Source: Exiguobacterium oxidotolerans JCM 12280
Lineage (GTDB): Bacteria > Bacillota > Bacilli > Exiguobacteriales > Exiguobacteriaceae
Assembly: GCF_000702625.1 (NCBI RefSeq)
Contig: NZ_JNIS01000001.1
Location: 2,298,001 to 2,362,000 of the forward strand
Length of the DNA stretch: 64,000 nt
Direction: 5' to 3'
Every line of letters begins with the position of its first letter. The stretch's first letter is position 1. Shown one piece after another: positions 18,432 to 26,895 of this stretch. The notes under the pieces were generated by a model. That model saw only the letters and a list, made by a program, of their open reading frames with translations, was not told the origin of the DNA and did no database searches. The position numbers and the translations under genes are program-made.

Positions 18432-18773
18432 TTACTTTTGAGGAGAGAGGTGATCCGCATCTTGTTTCGCCTCATCAGCTAATTCTTGGATACGCGAAAT
18501 GGATTCTTGAATCTCGGCTTGATACACAGAGACGTCTTTCGTAACTTCATCTTTGAAGGTTGTACCGGAGATTTTAGCTGTCTCTATTAAATTCTTGCCC
18601 TCCTGCGTTAAATCCTGCACGTTCGTTACGATTGTAGAATAAGAATTTCGACGTTGTTTTCCATTCGAAGAGTCACTTTTAGTACCTTGGCGAAGCGCCT
18701 TTAAACCGTAAAAAGTCACAAGCGACAGCGTAGCACCAAAAGCGACCCAGTTACGTTGGGGACGCTTCGACAT
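18432..18773 (-). CDS. yhaH: YhaH/YtxH-like membrane protein
   Basis: 113-residue protein with one N-terminal hydrophobic stretch (about 9-27, WVAFGATLSLVTFYGLKAL) followed by a charged helical tail (STIVTNVQDLTQEGKNLIETAK), the layout of YtxH-type stress proteins. GAAGGAGG sits 7 nt before the ATG. Position next to hpr matches Bacillus yhaH. Function unknown; identification rests on synteny and layout. Confidence 0.75.
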   Translation of the reverse strand: MSKRPQRNWVAFGATLSLVTFYGLKALRQGTKSDSSNGKQRRNSYSTIVTNVQDLTQEGKNLIETAKISGTTFKDEVTKDVSVYQAEIQESISRIQELADEAKQDADHLSPQK

Positions 18774-18900
18774 AGTTTACCTCCTTCTTTAATATTAAAA
18801 TATTTGTTTCATATTATTTTACCGAAAATCCGATATTGGAAACCTATTTTGACAATATTTCTAAAAAAGGGTGTATGGAATAATACGTTTAATGGTCTTT

Positions 18901-19326
18901 TTACAAGTGAGTCGAGATTGAATTTGCTAAAATGGCAAGCTCTTCAGCCGTGTAGTCTTCATTATGAACTTCCCATTTTGCGCCAAAACCATCATGTTTA
19001 TCATGCCGTGGGATTAAATGAATATGAAAGTGTGATACCGACTGTCCAGCGACCTTGCCCGTGTTCGATAGAATGTTGATACCAGCAGCTTGTGTTTCCT
19101 TTTGTAAGGCACGACTAATTTCCGGAACAACGGCAAAGACTGATTGAGCATCTTCGACGGATAAATCGTATACGTGATCTGCATGTTGTTTTGGAATGAC
19201 TAATGTATGACCTTTCGTAACTTGAGAAAGATCGAGGAATGCAAGAACCTCATCATTTTCAAAGACTTTATGGCTAGGTACTTCGTGCTTAGCAATTTTG
19301 CAGAAAATACAGTTATCTTTTTGCAT
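18901..19326 (-). CDS. hit: HIT-family nucleotide hydrolase
   Basis: Histidine-triad protein of 141 aa that probably hydrolyses adenosine 5'-monophosphoramidate-type bonds. The N-terminal zinc-binding CIFCKIAKHEVPSHKVFE and the catalytic triad HFHIHLIPRH (about 99-108) are intact. Conserved in this position relative to the ecs operon in Bacillus, although here a separate gene and a four-gene membrane protein array lie between hit and ecsA. AAAGGAG lies upstream of the ATG. Confidence 0.94.
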   Translation of the reverse strand: MQKDNCIFCKIAKHEVPSHKVFENDEVLAFLDLSQVTKGHTLVIPKQHADHVYDLSVEDAQSVFAVVPEISRALQKETQAAGINILSNTGKVAGQSVSHFHIHLIPRHDKHDGFGAKWEVHNEDYTAEELAILANSISTHL

Positions 19327-19440
19327 AGGGATTACTCCTTTTATAAAAATAGAATTATCTCCATCTTAAGTGTGATTGACAACGTAATCAAACGTTTTTA
19401 CACTTAGATACACAAGATTAAAGAAAGTAGGGAACTCACG

Positions 19441-20505
19441 ATGCCGTCTCGTATGACGTTACATGAACGAAGGAAGAAACGAAATCAGCGTTTGCTCATT
19501 ATCGCGATCATCCTCCTTCTAGTTGCAGGGGGAGTCTGGGGATACGTAAGCCAAATCAAGCCGGCTGCTGAGCGAGAGCGAACAGAAGCTGTTTTTGTGA
19601 AGGCTGTGAAGGATCAAGATCGAGCTACGTTCCAAAAACTCGTCTATGAAGACGAACAAGTCGTCTCGATTGCGGAAGCGAATCGTTTGATGAAATGGTT
19701 TCAGGCAGAGGACGGGCGTCTCAGCCGAGCAGCAGCAGAGATTAAAGTCGATCAACAAAACTATCCTGAACCTACAGCAGAGAAGAATGAACAAGATTTG
19801 TTCGAACTTAAAAAAACAGCAGGGCGCTTTTGGTATGACGAATATGTGCTTCATCTAAATAAACAGCTACTTCAAGTAACGAGTGATGTAGCAGAGACGA
19901 CCGTCTTCATAGATGATGAAGAAGTAGGTGTCCAAGACGGTGAGCCGTTGAAAATCAAACGTTTCCCAGGTGAATACGATGTACTCGCAAGTGTCGAAGC
20001 CAATGGTAAGACAGGACGAGACCGTCAAACCGTTCAACTGGGAGACGAAAAAACAACGGAAGTAACGTTTAAGTTAGCTGAACAAATCAAACCAGATGTC
20101 ACGGAACAATATGGGTTGGACATCGAAAAATTGTTAGAGACTGAAGTCAAGGCACGAACAGGCAAGTCAATCGACGCGATGACAGCTTATTTGGATGAGA
20201 ACCGTTCTTCTGTCGAAAAAGAATTTGGTCCTCCCGCATCAAATGTAGCAAATCGTGCTGTGTATGACGGTTTTGAAGTGACGTATGCAAACAGCGATGT
20301 AAAAAGTATCATGATTGATTTAAATAAGACACCGTCTGAGCTTGAAGCAGTCGCTGGCAAGCCGGAATCGAAAAGTAATGAATCGACCGGGACCGTCTGG
20401 GAATACCCAACGAGCTTCTTTGAAGATATACTAGGGTGGCTTAACTTACGGTCAGAAAAAAGAGTGATCGAGCGTTCGGATGAAATGTGGTTAGAATTAC
20501 GCTGA
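19441..20505 (+). CDS. TcaA-like membrane-anchored protein of unknown function
   Basis: 354 residues: a basic N-terminus (HERRKKRNQR), one membrane segment (about 18-37, LLIIAIILLLVAGGVWGYVS) and a large extracytoplasmic part. Residues 40-110 look like the repeated extracellular domain of TcaA/YvbJ proteins (AVKDQDRATFQKLVYEDEQVVS), residues 150-215 like a PEGA-type beta domain (VFIDDEEVGVQDGEPLKIKRFPGEYDV). The zinc-ribbon found at the start of many TcaA proteins is absent. The C-terminal 100 residues are unassigned. Weak ribosome-binding site (AGGGA). Confidence 0.7.
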   Translation: MPSRMTLHERRKKRNQRLLIIAIILLLVAGGVWGYVSQIKPAAERERTEAVFVKAVKDQDRATFQKLVYEDEQVVSIAEANRLMKWFQAEDGRLSRAAAEIKVDQQNYPEPTAEKNEQDLFELKKTAGRFWYDEYVLHLNKQLLQVTSDVAETTVFIDDEEVGVQDGEPLKIKRFPGEYDVLASVEANGKTGRDRQTVQLGDEKTTEVTFKLAEQIKPDVTEQYGLDIEKLLETEVKARTGKSIDAMTAYLDENRSSVEKEFGPPASNVANRAVYDGFEVTYANSDVKSIMIDLNKTPSELEAVAGKPESKSNESTGTVWEYPTSFFEDILGWLNLRSEKRVIERSDEMWLELR

Positions 20506-20512
20506 TGGTACA

Positions 20513-20565
20513 AAAAAAGCACCGGTAACGACTTTGAAAAATTCGAGTCTGTTACCAGTGCTTTT
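20513..20565. terminator. Long bidirectional terminator before the GlsB-type array
   Basis: AAGCACCGGTAACGACT pairs, with a few mismatches, with AGTCTGTTACCAGTGCTT across a 12-nt loop, between convergent genes. Confidence 0.78.
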
Positions 20566-20570
20566 AGTTA

Positions 20571-20822
20571 TTATTTTTTATTCACTGCACGAAGAATGAA
20601 TGAAACGATTAGAATCAAGATGATTGCTCCGAGTAATGCTGGAATAATCGCAAATCCTCCGATAACTGGACCCCAGTCACCTAGGAGAGCTTGACCGATC
20701 ATAGCCCCGACGAAACCTGCGATGATGTTACCGATGATGCCACCGGGAACGTCTTTACCAAGAATAAGACTTGCCAACCAACCAATGATACCACCAACGA
20801 TTAAAGCCCATAAGAATCCCAT
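20571..20822 (-). CDS. GlsB/YeaQ/YmgE-family small membrane protein, copy 4
   Basis: 83-residue hydrophobic, glycine-rich protein with three membrane segments and the family core GWLASLILGKDVPGGIIGNIIAGFVGAMIGQALLGDWGP. The family is stress-associated; the biochemical function is unknown. ATG 20822 follows AAGGAG at 8 nt. This is the most divergent and last of four tandem paralogues. Confidence 0.88.
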   Translation of the reverse strand: MGFLWALIVGGIIGWLASLILGKDVPGGIIGNIIAGFVGAMIGQALLGDWGPVIGGFAIIPALLGAIILILIVSFILRAVNKK

Positions 20823-20851
20823 TGAGAACACTCCTTTTTAGTTTTAGTTAC

Positions 20852-21103
20852 TTACTTTTTATTTACTGAACGAAGAACAAGTGACACGATAAAGATTAAG
20901 ATGATTGCACCGATGATGGCAGGAATGACTGCGAAACCACCGATAGAAGGTCCTAGGTCACCGAAGATAGCTTGTCCGATCATCGAACCGATGAAACCTG
21001 CGACGATGTTACCGATGATGCCACCAGGAACGTCTTTCCCGATGATTAAGCTTGCTACCCAACCGATTAGTCCACCAACAATTAAAGCCCATAAGAATCC
21101 CAT
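20852..21103 (-). CDS. GlsB/YeaQ/YmgE-family small membrane protein, copy 3
   Basis: 83 residues, identical in protein sequence to copy 2, with only scattered silent differences in the gene. ATG 21103 follows GAGGAG at 8 nt. Core motif IIGKDVPGGIIGNIVAGFIG. The short spacer to copy 4 holds no terminator, so the array may be cotranscribed. Confidence 0.9.
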   Translation of the reverse strand: MGFLWALIVGGLIGWVASLIIGKDVPGGIIGNIVAGFIGSMIGQAIFGDLGPSIGGFAVIPAIIGAIILIFIVSLVLRSVNKK

Positions 21104-21147
21104 TAAAAACACTCCTCTAATTTACTAGTTTTAGTCGTTACTGTTGC

Positions 21148-21399
21148 TTACTTTTTGTTTACTGAACGAAGAACGAGTGACACGATGAAGATTAAGATGA
21201 TTGCACCGATGATGGCAGGAATGACTGCGAAACCACCGATAGAAGGTCCTAGGTCACCGAAGATGGCTTGTCCGATCATCGAACCGATGAAACCTGCGAC
21301 GATGTTACCGATGATGCCGCCGGGAACGTCTTTCCCGATGATTAAGCTTGCTACCCAACCGATTAGTCCACCAACAATTAAAGCCCATAAGAATCCCAT
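21148..21399 (-). CDS. GlsB/YeaQ/YmgE-family small membrane protein, copy 2
   Basis: 83 residues, identical to copy 3 at the protein level; the upstream ribosome-binding region is also the same. This points to a recent duplication or gene conversion. Three membrane segments; ATG 21399 follows GAGGAG. Confidence 0.9.
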   Translation of the reverse strand: MGFLWALIVGGLIGWVASLIIGKDVPGGIIGNIVAGFIGSMIGQAIFGDLGPSIGGFAVIPAIIGAIILIFIVSLVLRSVNKK

Positions 21400-21442
21400 T
21401 AAAAACACTCCTCTAATTTAAATTGTTATTCGATAATAGTAA

Positions 21443-21691
21443 TTACTTGCGAATGGCACGGAGAATCAACGACACGATGAAGATTAAGATGATTGCACCG
21501 ATGATGGCAGGAATGATTGCGAATCCACCAAGGTCAGGGCCCATGTCCCCGAAGATGGCTTGTCCGATCATTGAACCGATGAAACCTGCAATGATGTTAC
21601 CGATGATGCCACCAGGTACGTCTTTCCCGATGATTAAGCTTGCTACCCAACCGATTAGTCCACCAACGATTAAAGCCCATAAGAATCCCAT
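21443..21691 (-). CDS. GlsB/YeaQ/YmgE-family small membrane protein, copy 1
   Basis: 82 residues, first of four tandem paralogues, ending LILRAIRK where the others end VNKK. ATG 21691 follows AAAAGGAG at 8 nt. A possible SigB promoter and a 14-bp palindrome lie directly upstream and could control the whole array. Confidence 0.9.
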   Translation of the reverse strand: MGFLWALIVGGLIGWVASLIIGKDVPGGIIGNIIAGFIGSMIGQAIFGDMGPDLGGFAIIPAIIGAIILIFIVSLILRAIRK

Positions 21692-22029
21692 TTGAAACAC
21701 TCCTTTTCATACTTAGATTTACCTGTTTTCAGGTTGTTATAAACACTTTGAAAACGAATGACTCATAAACGTAATTTTTGGTGAGAAGTAAAACAATACA
21801 AGTAGATAAGATAGCTAGACGATTAGACCAGTTACTTCTCTATAAAACGTTTGATGTGACATACACTTTCAATTTTTGTAAATCGTTTTTCATATATTGA
21901 TGTAACGATTACACTTAGAGTAATTGCCGTAATAAGATGTATTGAAACCTTTTCTTTTAAAAAAAATCATCAACAGTAGAAAAACAAGGATGAATTGTCT
22001 AGGATAGTTAATGAGAGGAGTGGCTAGTT
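21692..22029. other. 338-bp divergent intergenic region between the GlsB-type array and ecsA
   Basis: AT-rich. It contains the possible SigB promoter (21719-21744), a TGTAACGATTACA palindrome (21901-21913) of the same TGTAA-N3-TTACA form as at 8139, and the ecsA ribosome-binding site GAGAGGAGTGG (22012-22022). No gene longer than a few codons is credible. Confidence 0.6.
21719..21744 (-). promoter_or_regulatory. Possible SigB promoter of the GlsB-type array, with overlapping palindrome
   Basis: On the minus strand GTTTAT, 14 nt, AGGTAA matches the SigB consensus at 10 of 12 positions and would start the transcript about 20 nt before the copy 1 start codon. The palindrome ACCTGTTTTCAGGT (21721-21734) overlaps the -10 region and could be an operator. 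Confidence 0.4.
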
Positions 22030-22764
22030 TTGTTATTAGAAATTAAAGATCTTTCAGGTGGATATGGATCGAAAACAGTGTTGCATCATATTGATATAGA
22101 AGTAGAGCAAGGGGAGTTAGTTGGACTGATTGGATTAAATGGTGCCGGGAAATCGACGACGATTAAGCACATATTAGGATTGTTACCCATTAAGTCGGGT
22201 GAAATCTTGATTAACGGTGTCAGTCTGTCAGATGATGAACAAACGTATCGAAAACAAGTCGCATACATCCCGGAACAGCCGATGTTATACGAACAGTTGA
22301 CTCTTCGAGAGCACCTTCGCTTAATGGCGCAAGGGTATGCTGTCGATGAGAAAACAGCACAAGAACGAATCGAACATTACACAAAGCGATTACGGATGAC
22401 GAAACAGCTGGAATGGTTTCCGAGTGTTTTCTCGAAAGGGATGAAACAAAAGGCGATGATTCTCTGTGCGTTAATCACAGGCAGTGAGTTATTGATTGTC
22501 GACGAACCGTTTGTTGGTCTCGATCCACTAGCGATCCGGGAATTGTTGCATATTTTTAGTGAATTAAAAACCGATGGAAAAGGTATTTTAATGTCCACGC
22601 ATATTTTAGAGACGGCGGAGCGGCATTGTAATCGATTTATTCTCCTTCACGATGGACATATCGCGGCAGAGGGGACGACCGAGGAATTGCGGAAACGTTT
22701 TGATTTAACGGATAGTTCGCTTGATGACATTTATGTAGCTGCCATCGAGGAGGCAGAAAGATGA
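22030..22764 (+). CDS. ecsA: ABC transporter ATPase EcsA
   Basis: ATPase of the Ecs transporter, which in Bacillus affects processing by RasP, protein secretion and competence. Walker A is GLNGAGKST (about 36-44), signature region VFSKGMKQKAMI, Walker B LLIVDEPFVGLDP, H-loop STHILETAE. It starts with TTG at 22030 after GGAG at a suitable spacing; no nearer ATG exists. 244 aa. Its last 4 bases overlap ecsB (ATGA), so translation is coupled. Confidence 0.93.
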   Translation: MLLEIKDLSGGYGSKTVLHHIDIEVEQGELVGLIGLNGAGKSTTIKHILGLLPIKSGEILINGVSLSDDEQTYRKQVAYIPEQPMLYEQLTLREHLRLMAQGYAVDEKTAQERIEHYTKRLRMTKQLEWFPSVFSKGMKQKAMILCALITGSELLIVDEPFVGLDPLAIRELLHIFSELKTDGKGILMSTHILETAERHCNRFILLHDGHIAAEGTTEELRKRFDLTDSSLDDIYVAAIEEAER

Positions 22765-23897
22765 CGAGTGCTACCTTATGGCGAGAACGCTATCAAGCTG
22801 CGATGTCGGAAATGACCAAGTACACGAAGTACATGGCGAACGGTGGGTTGTTATTTACGGTCTACTTCGTCATCTTGTATGCTCTCGTCGTCTATGGGCG
22901 GTTCCTGAATCAAATCAATGGCGACTTTCCTGGAAATCTACTGATGGGCGGTTTATTCATCATCATCGCTTTTTATCGGACGGCACGAACGTTCTTAGTC
23001 GAGGCCGACCAAGTGTTTTTATTGCCGAATTTGCCACAACTTAGTTCTTATATGAAGCGGATCCGATTGTACAATGCTTTTTTAGGGATGGTTCGAGTTG
23101 GCATTCCATTTTTAGCAATCGCTGTCCTTTATGTAAGAACAGAATCAACAAGTCCACTTGAGATGATCGTATTATTTTTCGCTCTCGCGATGATTGGTGC
23201 GAGCGCGAACCTATCGAAACTAGAAGCGATTCCGCACCGACTTGTCGTTCTGCATGCAGTGGGTGCAGGGGTTTTAGTGATGATTGATATGCCGATTTTC
23301 AGTATAGTGATTACGAGCTTACTGCTCGTCACGCTGCACCTAAAAAAATATCAGCAGTTACCACTGATGGAATGGATTGCAATCGAGCAAGAGTCGCGTG
23401 ATCGTTTCTATCGGATTGCGAACTGGTTCGTCGATGTTCCACGCTTATCGAAGACGTATAAACAACGCCGTATCTTAAGTCAACTCGTCGAAAAAATTCA
23501 ATTTGATAAAAAACAAACGTTCGACTACCTTTACATGAAGCAACTCATTCGTAGCACAGACGGAATTGGATTGATTGTTCGGCTCACATTGATTGGAGCA
23601 GTCTTCATCTGGCTCGGAAAAGATAATCCATGGCTTGTCACGTTTGCAATTCCTGCCTTCAGTGGTTTGACAAGTTTCCAATTGGCACCGTTCACACGAG
23701 CGATTGACTCACACCTCTTAACGCGCTTGTTGCCTTTTGGAGATGCGAATAGCTCTCGTAAAAAAGTCATTCGGGTCGCGTCAATCCTTCAGATTATCGC
23801 ATTAGCATTAATCGCTATGTTAATGAACGGACAACCTATCGTCTTGATTGGGGCAATCATCGCCATTGCCGTTAGTGAAATGTATCTCAGAAAATGA
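22761..23897 (+). CDS. ecsB: ABC transporter membrane subunit EcsB
   Basis: 378-residue membrane protein with about eight hydrophobic segments (for example 25-45, 56-72, 100-120, 125-180 and 255-375). The N-terminus LWRERYQAAMSEMTKYTKYMANGG is typical of EcsB. It is slightly shorter than the roughly 408-aa Bacillus protein. Coupled to ecsA; a long terminator follows. A third gene, ecsC, is absent here. Confidence 0.92.
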   Translation: MTSATLWRERYQAAMSEMTKYTKYMANGGLLFTVYFVILYALVVYGRFLNQINGDFPGNLLMGGLFIIIAFYRTARTFLVEADQVFLLPNLPQLSSYMKRIRLYNAFLGMVRVGIPFLAIAVLYVRTESTSPLEMIVLFFALAMIGASANLSKLEAIPHRLVVLHAVGAGVLVMIDMPIFSIVITSLLLVTLHLKKYQQLPLMEWIAIEQESRDRFYRIANWFVDVPRLSKTYKQRRILSQLVEKIQFDKKQTFDYLYMKQLIRSTDGIGLIVRLTLIGAVFIWLGKDNPWLVTFAIPAFSGLTSFQLAPFTRAIDSHLLTRLLPFGDANSSRKKVIRVASILQIIALALIAMLMNGQPIVLIGAIIAIAVSEMYLRK

Positions 23898-23915
23898 AAT
23901 GTAATGTATGACAGA

Positions 23916-23968
23916 CTAACCCCCGATTTCTCGTTCCTAAGTAGGCACGAGAAATCGGGGGTTAGTTT
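23916..23968. terminator. Bidirectional terminator between ecsB and amtB
   Basis: A perfect 19-bp stem, CTAACCCCCGATTTCTCGT against its complement, with a 12-nt loop and T-run, between convergent genes. Confidence 0.9.
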
Positions 23969-23989
23969 CTTGTTTAAGAAAGCGAGAGC

Positions 23990-25285
23990 TTAATTCACTT
24001 TTTCAGAAGTTTCAGCATCGTACGTTGCTTTTAGTTCTTTACTGATTGGAGCGGGGAGGTCATAGGAAGCTTGTCCGTGTTCAGCGACATCAAGTCCGCG
24101 GAGTTCATCTTCTCGCGTGATCCGAAGACCGATCGTTACATCGAGGAGTTTGAGGAAAGCATAACTTAAGACACTGACGACGACGACGGCGAAGACAACA
24201 CCGAGTGCTTGGACACCGAGTTGACCAAATCCACCCCCGTAGAATAATCCAGCTTGTCCAATCCCTGTGATTTCAACGAGGCGTGGTGAGGCGAAGAACC
24301 CGGTAGCAAGTGTGCCCCAAATCCCGGCGACACCGTGAACAGAGAAGGCACATAATGGATCATCGACACGGCGCGCGAGTAAAATGCTTGTTCCGTACGT
24401 GATGATACCTGCGAGGAAACCGATGACGACGGCACCCCACGGTTCAACAAATGCACAGGCTGCAGTGATCGCGACGAGTGCTGCGAGTACGCCATTGATG
24501 ATAGAAGGAATGTCTGCCACGCGACGATGCCAGAAAGAAATGGCGAGTGCGCCGAGTGCGCCGGCAGCTGTCGCAAGTAACGTCGTCAAGGCGACATAAC
24601 TGAAGAATCCGTCGGCAATCGTCAAGGTCGACCCAGCGTTGAAGCCGAACCAGCATAACCAAAGAATGAAAGCGCCAACGACAGAATAGATGACGTTGTG
24701 ACCGAGAAGCGGTGTTTTTTCAGCGCCAATCCGTTTCTTTAAAATTAACGCGGCGACGAGAGCGGCGATTCCACCTTGTAAGTGGACGACAGTCGATCCG
24801 GCAAAATCTTGCATACCGAGCGAACCGAGGAAACCACCAGCCCAAACGGAGCGAGCGATGATTGGATAGATGATGGCGACGAAGAACGTCCCGAACAAGA
24901 GATAAACAGAAAGTTTAGCACGTTCTGCGAAACCACCCCAAGCGATGGCGAGTGATACAGCGACGAATGAGAGTTGAAAGAGGAACTTAACATCGATTGT
25001 AACGTTTGACCAGTCGAGACTTGAGAACCCTCCTTGTAAGAAGAATCCTTCTGTTCCGATTAGTCCAGGTCCGTCTCCGAACGTTAGTCCAAATCCAATC
25101 GCCCAAAAAGCTAACGCGGCGACGGAAAAACTAATGAGTTGTTTGACGGCGACGTGCCCTGCATTTTTGGCGCGTAACATTCCCGTCTCGAGTAATAGGA
25201 AACCGATTTGCATCGTAAAGACGAGTAGCGTAGCGAATAAGACATAAAACGTATCAACTGAAATGATCATTTCTTCAAGATTCAT
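23990..25285 (-). CDS. amtB: Ammonium transporter
   Basis: Amt-family channel for ammonium uptake under nitrogen limitation; 431 aa, eleven predicted helices. Conserved stretches: MQIGFLLLETGMLRAKN, the pore-lining FAGSTVVHLQGGIAALVAALIL with the first pore His, and AFSVHGVAGIWGTLATGFFA with the second. Start ATG follows AGGAGG. Divergent from tnrA, with a perfect TnrA box between them. Unlike Bacillus nrgAB, no glnK/PII gene is adjacent. Confidence 0.96.
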   Translation of the reverse strand: MNLEEMIISVDTFYVLFATLLVFTMQIGFLLLETGMLRAKNAGHVAVKQLISFSVAALAFWAIGFGLTFGDGPGLIGTEGFFLQGGFSSLDWSNVTIDVKFLFQLSFVAVSLAIAWGGFAERAKLSVYLLFGTFFVAIIYPIIARSVWAGGFLGSLGMQDFAGSTVVHLQGGIAALVAALILKKRIGAEKTPLLGHNVIYSVVGAFILWLCWFGFNAGSTLTIADGFFSYVALTTLLATAAGALGALAISFWHRRVADIPSIINGVLAALVAITAACAFVEPWGAVVIGFLAGIITYGTSILLARRVDDPLCAFSVHGVAGIWGTLATGFFASPRLVEITGIGQAGLFYGGGFGQLGVQALGVVFAVVVVSVLSYAFLKLLDVTIGLRITREDELRGLDVAEHGQASYDLPAPISKELKATYDAETSEKVN

Positions 25286-25356
25286 CGTCGTTCCTCCTTT
25301 ATCAATTTAAAGTATGTGTTTACTTTAAACGGAAATTGTTTTTAAGGAACGACTTG

Positions 25357-25373
25357 TGTCAGAAAATCTGACA
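25357..25373. promoter_or_regulatory. TnrA/GlnR box between amtB and tnrA
   Basis: TGTCAGAAAATCTGACA matches TGTNANAWWWTNTNACA at every fixed position and is a perfect inverted repeat. It is 72 bp upstream of amtB and 30 bp upstream of tnrA, so it should activate amtB under nitrogen limitation and control tnrA itself. Confidence 0.88.
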
Positions 25374-25402
25374 TGGTATTTTTATCAAAAGGAGTGACGA
25401 AG

Positions 25403-25705
25403 ATGAATTACCGTGAAAAGAAAGTGATGTCGATCGGGATTGTCTGTGAATTGACAGGGTTATCGGAACGTCAGATTCGTTACTATGAGGAGCGGAAACT
25501 TATTTTCCCGGAGCGTACAAACGGGAAAACACGAAAATATTCATTTACAGATATTGAACGACTAGTTGAAGTTGCAGAAAAAATCGAAGATGGTTGGCGG
25601 ACACATGAAATCCGTGAAAAAGAGCGGAAAGTAACGGAGCAGCAACGAACTGATTTAATCCGGGGACAATTGAATGCTGCGTTTGGTCTTTACAAGAAAC
25701 GGTGA
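25403..25705 (+). CDS. tnrA: Nitrogen regulator TnrA (MerR family)
   Basis: 100-residue MerR-type regulator. The winged helix reads [31 protein letters not shown], and the C-terminal tail [13 protein letters not shown] matches the part of TnrA that binds feedback-inhibited glutamine synthetase, which separates it from GlnR. ATG 25403 follows AAAAGGAG; the upstream in-frame codons lie in the operator. Being next to amtB and a TnrA box supports the call. GlnR, which differs in its tail, is the alternative. Confidence 0.9.
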   Translation: MNYREKKVMSIGIVCELTGLSERQIRYYEERKLIFPERTNGKTRKYSFTDIERLVEVAEKIEDGWRTHEIREKERKVTEQQRTDLIRGQLNAAFGLYKKR

Positions 25706-25751
25706 ACATTTAATGAACTGGATAAGGAACTGTAATTTTGTAACCGATTTA

Positions 25752-25782
25752 TTGGCACAGACTTCTTCATTTCAGATATAAT
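25752..25782 (+). promoter_or_regulatory. Possible hemE promoter
   Basis: A perfect -10, TATAAT (25777-25782), is preceded by TTGGCA at a long 19-nt spacing, giving a leader of about 60 nt to hemE. The -35 assignment is doubtful. Confidence 0.4.
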
Positions 25783-25848
25783 GTTTCTGTGTTCACAAAC
25801 TTATCGTACGTTATTTTGGGGCGTTAGTAAGAGTATAAAGGGGTAGTT

Positions 25849-26895
25849 ATGATGAAAAACTTCAATGATACGTTTTTACGGGCGGTCCGTGGCGAACAAG
25901 TGGGCCACGTACCTGTCTGGTACATGCGACAAGCAGGTCGTTATCAAGCGGAATATCGTGAAATCAAAAAGACACGTACGCTGTTCGAGATCACACATGA
26001 TCCAGAACTATGCGCATACGTCACTGAATTGCCGGTTAAACAACTTGGTGTTGACGCAGCGATTCTGTACAAAGACATCATGACGCCATTACCATCTATG
26101 GGTGTTGATGTTGAAATTAAAAGTGGCATCGGTCCGGTCATCGCGAATCCGATTCGAACGATGGAAGATGTACAGGCGCTACAACCGTTTAAAAAAGAAG
26201 ATATTCCATATATCTTCGAGACCATCAAGTTATTACGGGAACGATTAGAAGTACCATTGATTGGGTTTTCAGGCGCACCGTTTACACTTGCGAGCTATAT
26301 GATTGAAGGTGGGCCTTCAAAAGGCTACCATAAAACGAAAGCATTGATGTATGGACATCCGGATGTATGGCATGCATTAATGGAGAAACTCGGAGACATG
26401 GTGATTGACTACATCAAAGCTCAAGTCGATGCTGGGATTCAAGCGTTTCAGATTTTTGATTCATGGGTCGGAACGACAAGTCAGAAAGATTATGTTCTCT
26501 ACATCAAACCGACAATGGAACGGATTTTCACGGAACTAAAAGAAACGGGCGTTCCGATGATTATGTTTGGTGTCGGTGCAAGTCACTTAGCAGAAGAGTG
26601 GCATGATTTACCGCTCGACGTCGTTGGACTTGATTGGCGTCTATCAATCGACGAAGCACGCGAACGTGGGTTGACGAAAACGTTGCAAGGAAACCTTGAT
26701 CCCTCTTATTTACTTGCACCATGGGAAATCTTAGAAGCGAAAGCAACAGAGATTCTTGACATGGGAATGAAACGTCCTGGATTCATCTTTAATTTAGGAC
26801 ATGGAATCTTCCCGGAAGTCGACCCAGAAGTCTTAAAACGCTTGACTGCATTTATCCATGATTATTCGAAAGAAAAAATGGAGGTAGCAAAATGA
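25849..26895 (+). CDS. hemE: Uroporphyrinogen decarboxylase
   Basis: Decarboxylates the four acetate side chains of uroporphyrinogen III to coproporphyrinogen III in haem synthesis. Both signatures are present: [17 protein letters not shown] near residue 20 and [17 protein letters not shown] near residue 140; the catalytic Asp lies in LYKDIMTPL. 348 aa. Two consecutive ATGs start it after AAAGGGG. Overlaps hemH by 4 bases, so the hem operon is tightly coupled. Confidence 0.96.
   Translation: MMKNFNDTFLRAVRGEQVGHVPVWYMRQAGRYQAEYREIKKTRTLFEITHDPELCAYVTELPVKQLGVDAAILYKDIMTPLPSMGVDVEIKSGIGPVIANPIRTMEDVQALQPFKKEDIPYIFETIKLLRERLEVPLIGFSGAPFTLASYMIEGGPSKGYHKTKALMYGHPDVWHALMEKLGDMVIDYIKAQVDAGIQAFQIFDSWVGTTSQKDYVLYIKPTMERIFTELKETGVPMIMFGVGASHLAEEWHDLPLDVVGLDWRLSIDEARERGLTKTLQGNLDPSYLLAPWEILEAKATEILDMGMKRPGFIFNLGHGIFPEVDPEVLKRLTAFIHDYSKEKMEVAK

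Noticed and set aside
18774-18900. SigB promoter for yhaH
   Set aside because: The best candidate (GTTTCC-N14-GGTAAA) misses three consensus positions.
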